A DNA stretch of 9,131 nucleotides from Sulfurimonas sp. (GTDB lineage: Bacteria; Campylobacterota; Campylobacteria; Campylobacterales; Sulfurimonadaceae): positions 1 to 9,131 of the forward strand of contig JAFLJZ010000088.1 in the NCBI GenBank assembly GCA_022712775.1, written 5' to 3'. Below the pieces are notes generated by a model. It was not told where the DNA came from. It worked only from the letters and a program-made list of their open reading frames with translations, and did not search any database. This document shows positions 1 through 5,463 of the stretch, in pieces (the stretch's first letter is position 1; every line of letters starts with the position of its first letter). The translations under genes and the position numbers were made by a program.

Positions 1-1
1 T

Positions 2-2209
2 AGAAATCCAAAATCTGTCATAGTTCTTGATGCATTTGAAAAATGTGATACAACAATTCAGAGTAATCTTCTTCAAGTTTTTGAGGGTGGTAAAATGCGT
101 GATGGTTGTGGTTGGGATAAGGTTACTGATGAGCCATGTAGTGAAGACCCAGATATTATGTATACAGATGAAAATGCTCAGTATGTGGTTGATTTTACCC
201 AAACGATATTTATAATTACTACAAGTTTAGGAAAAGAACTTTACCTTGATAACCGATTTAAAGAGCTTGTAAAAAAAGATTACATCCAAGCTGAAACGAT
301 GATTCTTGAAGCTATTAGACGAGAAAAGAAAAGAGATAGTAGAAGTGGTGGATTGCAACAAGCTATTCTTCCTGAGTTAGTATCTAGGTTTTCACAGGCA
401 AATATTTGTCTCTTTAACAAACTAAATTATGCAGCCTATGCGAATATCGCAAAAAAAATATTTAGACAGTATAAAGATGAGTTTAACAAGAGGTATGAGA
501 TTGAGTTTACACTTTCAAGTAACTTTAAAAACTTTTTAAAAGTACAAATACTAAACTTCGCACCAGAACTTGATGCTAGGCGTATAAAAGATAAGGTAAG
601 TACAAATTTTTTCAATAGAATCTCAGAGTATATTATAGACTCAGGTAAATCGACTGAAGAATTTACAGAAATTAAAGTTTCTATCTCTAAATCTTCTGCG
701 AGTTACTTAAAAGAGACAGTAGATCCTCTTATAGAAGCCGAAGCCCTTGTTAAAGAACTTTTTAGAAAAAATGTAACGCTTGATATTGATGACAGTATCA
801 CAGATAAAGATGGTATTATCACTTATAAGGTACGAAGCTGTAAGTTTAAACAAGTAACTAGAATCATAGATTTCAGTGAAGATGGACTTGTTTTTGATAT
901 ACCTAATGTTTCTTTTGAAGATATTGCGGGGCATCATAAAGCAAAACAAAGACTTCATGAAGTGATTAACTTTTTTGCTGCACCAAAACTCTTAGAAAGC
1001 TTTGATATTACACCACCTAAAGGTATGCTTCTTTATGGACCTCCAGGGACTGGTAAAACGATGCTTGCAAAAGCATTCGCAAAAGAAGCAGAACTTCCTT
1101 TTATTTCTATTACGGGGCTAGAACTCCTTGATCCAGATAAAACAAAGCGAATTTTTGCAAAAGCAAAAGAATATGCTCCAGCTATCGTTTTTATAGATGA
1201 GATAGATACTATCGGAAAACGTGGAGAGGGACAAGATAGAGAAGTTCCTATCAATAAACTCTTATCAGAAATGGATGGATTTTCTGAAAATAAGGGTGAA
1301 AATATTTTTGTAGTTGCAGCAACAAACTATAAAGAAAATATTGACCCCGCTATTATCAGACCAGGAAGAATCGAGATTCATATTGAGATAAATAATCTTG
1401 ATAAAGATGCTAGAAAATATTTCCTAGATAGAATCATTCAAAAGAAACCTACAAGTGGACTATTTGACATAAATAAACTACTTATGTATACAGCTGGACT
1501 TACAGGTGCACAACTTGAACTTTTAGGTAAAGAAGCATCATTTTACTGCTTACGTCATTCTTTACCTTCAATCACGCAAGAGATATTAATAAATCAGATT
1601 AATATGATTAAATATGGTGACAGACAGTCTTATCTTTCTCCACAAGAGATGTTTGAAGAAACAGCTATTTATGAAACTGGACGAGCTGTAGTGTCTAAAA
1701 TTCTAATGCCTCATATTCATATAGAGCATATCAGTTTAACACCAAAAGACAATAATGAACACTTCATTTCACATAATTACAGTGACCTCCAAGAGAACAT
1801 GACAGTAAAAGATTTTAAAGATAAAATATGTGTATCTTTAGCGGGAAGAACAGCCCAAATGAAACTCTTTGGTGAAATAGATGGTATGGATACAGGTGCC
1901 TCAAATGACTTGCAACAAGCTACTCGTGATGCATATACGGCAATAGCACACCATGGGATGGATAAAGAAGTTGGATATATAAATATCAATGGAGTACTAG
2001 ATGCCAAAGGCAACTCAATAGGGAGCAAAGATACAAAACATTATCATGAAAAAATTGACCTTGCTCTTGAACGCTGGATGATTGAAGGTGAAAAAAATGT
2101 TAAAAATTTAGTGAATGAGCATTGGACTATTATAGAAAATTTGTCAAAATTACTTCTTGAAAAAGAAATCATTTATGCAGATGAGTTAGATGCGATTCTG
2201 GATAGATAA
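2..2209 (+). CDS. Clp/FtsH hybrid AAA+ protein with degenerate M41 domain (5' end missing)
   Basis: Frame 2 is open from the window edge to TAA, so this is the C-terminal 735 residues of a larger protein. Residues below count from the Met at nt 95. Nt 2-~640 resembles a ClpA/ClpB second AAA domain with its C-terminal small domain: Walker B region VIVLDAFEK (normally LLLDEIEK), ITTSLG at sensor 1, arginine finger R98 and a sensor-2-like DAR (R162). A linker follows, then an FtsH-type AAA domain (~272-508): Walker A GPPGTGKT 315-322, Walker B FIDEID 366-371, sensor-1 N411 and RPGR 422-425. The last part (~520-704) aligns with FtsH peptidase M41, but HEAGH reads YETGR (526-530); the third metal-ligand region TGASND (600-605) is kept. 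The FtsH aromatic pore loop is absent. No transmembrane segment is visible in this part. I infer an ATP-driven remodelling or scaffold protein, not a protease. The upstream part should hold the Clp Walker A and perhaps an N-domain. Confidence 0.88.
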   Translation, partial: RNPKSVIVLDAFEKCDTTIQSNLLQVFEGGKMRDGCGWDKVTDEPCSEDPDIMYTDENAQYVVDFTQTIFIITTSLGKELYLDNRFKELVKKDYIQAETMILEAIRREKKRDSRSGGLQQAILPELVSRFSQANICLFNKLNYAAYANIAKKIFRQYKDEFNKRYEIEFTLSSNFKNFLKVQILNFAPELDARRIKDKVSTNFFNRISEYIIDSGKSTEEFTEIKVSISKSSASYLKETVDPLIEAEALVKELFRKNVTLDIDDSITDKDGIITYKVRSCKFKQVTRIIDFSEDGLVFDIPNVSFEDIAGHHKAKQRLHEVINFFAAPKLLESFDITPPKGMLLYGPPGTGKTMLAKAFAKEAELPFISITGLELLDPDKTKRIFAKAKEYAPAIVFIDEIDTIGKRGEGQDREVPINKLLSEMDGFSENKGENIFVVAATNYKENIDPAIIRPGRIEIHIEINNLDKDARKYFLDRIIQKKPTSGLFDINKLLMYTAGLTGAQLELLGKEASFYCLRHSLPSITQEILINQINMIKYGDRQSYLSPQEMFEETAIYETGRAVVSKILMPHIHIEHISLTPKDNNEHFISHNYSDLQENMTVKDFKDKICVSLAGRTAQMKLFGEIDGMDTGASNDLQQATRDAYTAIAHHGMDKEVGYININGVLDAKGNSIGSKDTKHYHEKIDLALERWMIEGEKNVKNLVNEHWTIIENLSKLLLEKEIIYADELDAILDR

Positions 2210-2232
2210 TCTTAATGATGTTAATATTTCGT

Positions 2233-2238
2233 TATAAT
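2233..2238 (+). promoter_or_regulatory. Candidate -10 box for the ClpS-like/receiver pair
   Basis: A perfect TATAAT lies in the 65-bp gap after the AAA gene, 36 bp before the ClpS-like start. No good -35 hexamer is seen at 16-18 bp, which is common in Campylobacterota sigma-70 promoters. The same 9-mer TTAATATTT flanks it at 2221-2229 and 2245-2253. It may give the two small genes their own transcript beside read-through from the AAA gene. Confidence 0.45.
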
Positions 2239-2274
2239 AATAGATTAATATTTTTAAATTAGGCAGGAGATACT

Positions 2275-2565
2275 ATGACTATTAAAGTACAAACTAACTT
2301 TTCTACTGAGTTGAAGCCTAAAATATATCTTTTCTATATACTAGTTGAGAAGCATGTCTCATGGGAATTTTGCATGAGAATTTTAACAAATATTTTTCAT
2401 AAGAACGATGAAGAAGCAAGTCTCTTCACAGATTATATTCTTAGTGATGGTGAAGGACTTTGTGGAGCATACTTGTATGAAATAGCAGAAAGCAAAGCAG
2501 AAATAGTTAAAGAACTCGCTAAAAAAGAGGGATTTACTATACAGTGCTTGATTGAGGATGTTTAA
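2275..2565 (+). CDS. ClpS-like adaptor paralogue with altered N-degron pocket
   Basis: This 96-residue protein aligns almost end to end with ClpS, the adaptor that delivers N-end-rule substrates to ClpA. Matching segments are KPKIY...ILV near residues 14-24, a gapless helix and loop stretch from L37 through LCG (62-64), AESKAEIV (71-78) and the C-terminal strand. The canonical substrate-pocket residues are missing: E. coli N34-D35-D36 corresponds to E25-K26-H27, M40 to W30, and H66 to L56. Classical binding of a free N-terminal residue is therefore unlikely, while the fold may be kept. The start is supported by AGGAG at 2265-2269 with a 5-nt spacer. It lies 65 bp after a Clp-related AAA protein and 6 bp before a receiver-like gene, suggesting a dedicated partner of the former. 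The ClpS fold is well supported; the partnership is inference. Confidence 0.8.
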   Translation: MTIKVQTNFSTELKPKIYLFYILVEKHVSWEFCMRILTNIFHKNDEEASLFTDYILSDGEGLCGAYLYEIAESKAEIVKELAKKEGFTIQCLIEDV

Positions 2566-2571
2566 AAAATA

Positions 2572-2943
2572 ATGAATAATAAAAAATACAGTGTACTATT
2601 TATTAAAGATGAGAAATCAAAGTTAGATGCAGATTTTAAAACGTTTGTTGAGTTGTTTAGTACTGTAGATCAGGCTCTAAGTGAAACAGAAGCATTAAAG
2701 CTTATAAGTGCTAATAAATACGATATTATCCTTAATGACATCAGTGTGGATTTTCTTAGTGGTACTGCATTTGTGAAGCAACTAAAAGAAATGAAAGAGG
2801 AACAAGAAATAGTTATTTTAGCTTCACCTGATAATGAGGGTAAATTAGCAGAAATGGTTGATTTAGGAGTTCATGCTTTTTTACTTACTCCAGTAGATTT
2901 TGAACAAGCATTAGAAGTGATTTCAAAAATGGATTTTGAATAG
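2572..2943 (+). CDS. Stand-alone receiver-like (CheY-fold) protein, atypical active site
   Basis: This 123-residue protein spans one response-regulator receiver domain with no output domain. The first strand ends FIKDE, so the usual acidic pair is reduced to K-D. The likely phospho-acceptor Asp is kept in IILND. The Thr/Ser switch position is kept as Ser in VILAS. The invariant Lys that normally precedes Pro in the fifth strand (K-P) is Thr, giving LLTPVD. Loss of that Lys usually weakens or abolishes phosphorylation-driven switching, so this may be a pseudo-receiver acting by protein contact. The ATG lies 6 bp after the ClpS-like stop, with only a distant GAGG (2554-2557), so translation is probably coupled. 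No kinase lies on this strand. The nearest one is in the opposing operon, so any pairing with it is speculative. Confidence 0.8.
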   Translation: MNNKKYSVLFIKDEKSKLDADFKTFVELFSTVDQALSETEALKLISANKYDIILNDISVDFLSGTAFVKQLKEMKEEQEIVILASPDNEGKLAEMVDLGVHAFLLTPVDFEQALEVISKMDFE

Positions 2944-2946
2944 ACC

Positions 2947-3735
2947 TTAAGTGTCAAGCTCGCAATATTTCTCATACATGGACTTTACATCTAAAGAATC
3001 TACAAAAAATCTATATTTTTGCAATTTTAGTTTATAAGATTCTATATCAGCTTTTTGAGTAAGTATTAGTTTCTTATAGTTGTTTATCTCGTATTGATAT
3101 TTAGCATGAATTTCTTCTTCAAGCTTTATTTTCTCTTTCTCTTTTTGTTCTTCCTCGTATTCTTTTAACCTTTTTTGAGCTTTGTCTTGAAAATCTTGCT
3201 CGCATATGATTCTCCTTTCTTCTTGTCGTCTATCTTCTTGTCGACGTTCTTCATTTTCAGATTCATATTCTTTTAATCTTTTTTGGATTTTTTCCTGAAA
3301 GTCTTGCTCACGCTTAATTCGTCTCTCTTCTTTTCGTCTGTCTTCTTCACGGCGTTCTGTATACTCGTATGTAGTAGTTCCATCCTTAACATAAGCACGT
3401 TCATCTATTGAATAATTTGTATTTTCGTTAATCCATTGAATCACAGCAGTAGCATTTAAGGTCCAATTATCTTTTTTGATATTTGAAATAACATTTTTCG
3501 TATATATCTTGGCATACCTATGTGCAATATCTTTAGAACCTACGTTACTTAAAATTGCGTAAGATAGAGTCTGCGAACCATCACTAGAATCACCCCAGTT
3601 AAAGTTTACATCTGAACCAGTATCAAATTTATTGTGTGCTATTAATTTTCTACCATCATAGGTGACGGAAGCTTCATCATAGGTTCCTCTACTAGCTTTA
3701 AATAATTTGTTAGTGTTTTGATTGTGAGTTTCCAA
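2947..3735 (-). CDS. DUF6166-like protein with charged coiled-coil tail
   Basis: 262 residues. The N-terminal ~105 resemble the DUF6166 family of unknown function: VTYDGRKLI (24-32), NFNWGDSSDGSQTLSYAIL (44-62), a Y-x-x-IYTKNV helix, then DNWTL (89-93) and a short WI helix. From about 127 on the protein is extremely rich in Glu, Arg, Lys and Gln and should form a long helix or coiled coil containing two 36-residue repeats (128-163 and 164-199). The C-terminus ends CELDT. The start is TTG (3733-3735), chosen because a perfect AAAGGAGG sits 4 nt upstream. There is no signal peptide or transmembrane segment, so it is probably cytoplasmic. It is the third gene of the kinase/EAL operon, 30 bp after the EAL gene. 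A role as scaffold or partner of that pathway is possible, but no function can be assigned. Confidence 0.8.
   Translation of the reverse strand: METHNQNTNKLFKASRGTYDEASVTYDGRKLIAHNKFDTGSDVNFNWGDSSDGSQTLSYAILSNVGSKDIAHRYAKIYTKNVISNIKKDNWTLNATAVIQWINENTNYSIDERAYVKDGTTTYEYTERREEDRRKEERRIKREQDFQEKIQKRLKEYESENEERRQEDRRQEERRIICEQDFQDKAQKRLKEYEEEQKEKEKIKLEEEIHAKYQYEINNYKKLILTQKADIESYKLKLQKYRFFVDSLDVKSMYEKYCELDT
3139..3354 (-). repeat. Two tandem 108-bp (36-codon) coding repeats
   Basis: Inside the coiled-coil part of the DUF6166-like gene, the block at 3247-3354 is followed directly by a diverged copy at 3139-3246. At protein level both copies run RR-x-ED-RR-x-EERRI, then EQDFQ-x-K-x-QKRLKEYE. The nucleotide copies are also clearly similar (for example gtcttgctc against atcttgctc), with many synonymous and some non-synonymous differences, indicating an old in-frame duplication. 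Confidence 0.85.
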
Positions 3736-3739
3736 AAAT

Positions 3740-3747
3740 CCTCCTTT
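3740..3747 (-). promoter_or_regulatory. Perfect Shine-Dalgarno deciding a TTG start
   Basis: The minus strand reads AAAGGAGG, then ATTT, then TTG. The strong ribosome-binding site is what makes the rare TTG at 3733-3735 the likely start of the DUF6166-like gene. It lies in the 30-bp gap after the EAL gene's stop, so translation can be independent of the upstream gene. Confidence 0.8.
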
Positions 3748-3765
3748 GCCTCTACGAATAATGAT

Positions 3766-5463
3766 TTAACTTTTTATACTTTGTAAAGGTTTGGCAATAA
3801 AATAACCTTGAGCATAATCGGCACCTATTTTTTTTATATACTCATATACTTCACTTGAACAAACAAATTCAGCGATAACCGGAATACCTTTTTGATGTGC
3901 ATAATCAATTATTGTTCGAGATACAATTTGAGAATTCTTATTATCTGTAATATCTTTAATAAAACTTCCATCAATTTTAATATAATCTATATGTATATTA
4001 TTAAGTTGAGAAAAATTCGAACAACGTGTACCAAAATCATCAATAGAAATTTTTAATCCATAATCATGAAGTGCATTAATCAAATCTTTAATCTTATCTT
4101 GATTTGCTATGCTTGTATATTCTAAAATCTCTAAAGTTATTCTTTGCGGATTAATTTTATATTTATTCAAAGTTTTTTTAATGAAATCAAAAAATGTAAT
4201 CTCATGTAAATCAGTTTCATGCATATTAATACTAAAATTATAATTAGTTTCTTGTGCTTTTTTACATGTTAATTCAAACATAGTTTTAAAAATATCAAAA
4301 ATTTGACCACTATAAAGTGCGGCATCTAAAAATTCTCCTGGAAGAAAAATTTCTTCTTCATGCTCTATCCGAACAAGGGCTTCGAACTTTTCTATTTTTT
4401 CTGTTTTGATATTTTTTATTGCCTGAAAATAAGCATATACTTTTTTTTCTTGTAGAGCATTTCGAATACGTTCTGTCCATAATGAATTTGTATGGATTGT
4501 TCGAATAATATTTAAATCATCTGTATATACTTGTGTATGATTTTTACCAATATTTCTTGCCTCTTTTATGGCAAGTTCTGCTTTTTGAATAAGATTTCCA
4601 CTCTCATGAATAGCTAAACCAATGCTAACACTTACTTGAAGTTCAATGCTACCTAAATTAAAATGATGATTCAAAATATTAGATTTCAAATTTTTTATGC
4701 ATTTTATAATTTCATTATATTCTAAGTCACAACTTAAAGCAAAAATATCTGCATGGATATGATAAAGATTCATTTCTGTGGTATAAAAATCATTTATATA
4801 AACTGCAAAAGCTTTGAGTAGTTTATCACCAATAGAAAATCCCTGTGTTTCATTAATTGTACTAAAATCATCAATATTAAGTAATATAAGGGACTTGTAC
4901 CCTTCTGTATCCAAATATTCATTGAGTTTCATTCTATTTGGGAGTCCCGTTAATTCAGATGTTGTCATCTTTTTATAAATAGTGTCTCTATTGTCTTGGA
5001 GCTCTTTATATTGTTCATATTGTTTTATTGAGGTTCGAACTAGGGTATAGAGTTTTTGTATAGTTAATTCTGTTTTTTCTTTATAATCATTAATGTCATA
5101 AAAATTTATAATATCTTCTTCAGGGGCTTGTGATGGTTGACCAGTTCTTAATACTAGTCGAATCATTTTATTGCCTAAGTCTTGGCGAATGTAATTTACA
5201 AGCTCTAAGCCAGCTTCTGGAGTCTCCATGACTACATCAATTAAAGCAAGGGCTATATCATTATGTTGCGAGAGTATCTTTTTTGCTTCTAAAGCACTCA
5301 TAGCACTTAAAATATTTAATTTTTTTCCATCAAAAAATTTATTTTTTAATGCTGTAATAGTAATAGTGTGTACAGAAATTTCATCATCCACAATTAAAAT
5401 ATTCCATTTTTCTTGCGTTTCTTCTTCAACCTCATCATCAATAAGTAATAGTTCATCACTCAT
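3766..5463 (-). CDS. Response regulator: receiver, degenerate GGDEF, EAL (c-di-GMP phosphodiesterase)
   Basis: 565 residues. A short acidic N-tail precedes a receiver domain (~21-142) with acidic pair D26-D27, phospho-acceptor D76, T107 and a lysine in DYKEK (128 or 130). Its RLVLRTGQP stretch resembles receivers found with DUF3369. A helical linker leads to a GGDEF-type domain (~168-315). ELTGLPNR is kept, but the signature is HADIF (237-241), so cyclase activity is unlikely. The EAL domain (~325-565) keeps the expected catalytic set: E361 of EALVR, N413, E445, D475-D476 of DDFGT, K496, E532 and Q552. It should hydrolyse c-di-GMP, with activity set by phosphorylation of D76. The ATG overlaps the kinase stop by 8 nt, with AAGGAG seven bases upstream, so kinase and regulator are translationally coupled and almost certainly cognate. 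The degenerate GGDEF may act as an allosteric GTP-binding or dimerisation module. Confidence 0.92.
   Translation of the reverse strand: MSDELLLIDDEVEEETQEKWNILIVDDEISVHTITITALKNKFFDGKKLNILSAMSALEAKKILSQHNDIALALIDVVMETPEAGLELVNYIRQDLGNKMIRLVLRTGQPSQAPEEDIINFYDINDYKEKTELTIQKLYTLVRTSIKQYEQYKELQDNRDTIYKKMTTSELTGLPNRMKLNEYLDTEGYKSLILLNIDDFSTINETQGFSIGDKLLKAFAVYINDFYTTEMNLYHIHADIFALSCDLEYNEIIKCIKNLKSNILNHHFNLGSIELQVSVSIGLAIHESGNLIQKAELAIKEARNIGKNHTQVYTDDLNIIRTIHTNSLWTERIRNALQEKKVYAYFQAIKNIKTEKIEKFEALVRIEHEEEIFLPGEFLDAALYSGQIFDIFKTMFELTCKKAQETNYNFSINMHETDLHEITFFDFIKKTLNKYKINPQRITLEILEYTSIANQDKIKDLINALHDYGLKISIDDFGTRCSNFSQLNNIHIDYIKIDGSFIKDITDNKNSQIVSRTIIDYAHQKGIPVIAEFVCSSEVYEYIKKIGADYAQGYFIAKPLQSIKS

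Noticed and set aside
2..94. Reading the AAA gene as complete from the ATG at nt 95
   Set aside because: The same frame is open to the window edge and encodes the Clp Walker B region upstream of that Met, so the true start is outside the window.
3139..3354. CRISPR-like or mobile repeat
   Set aside because: The two diverged 108-bp units are in frame and encode similar coiled-coil segments, so this is an internal gene duplication.
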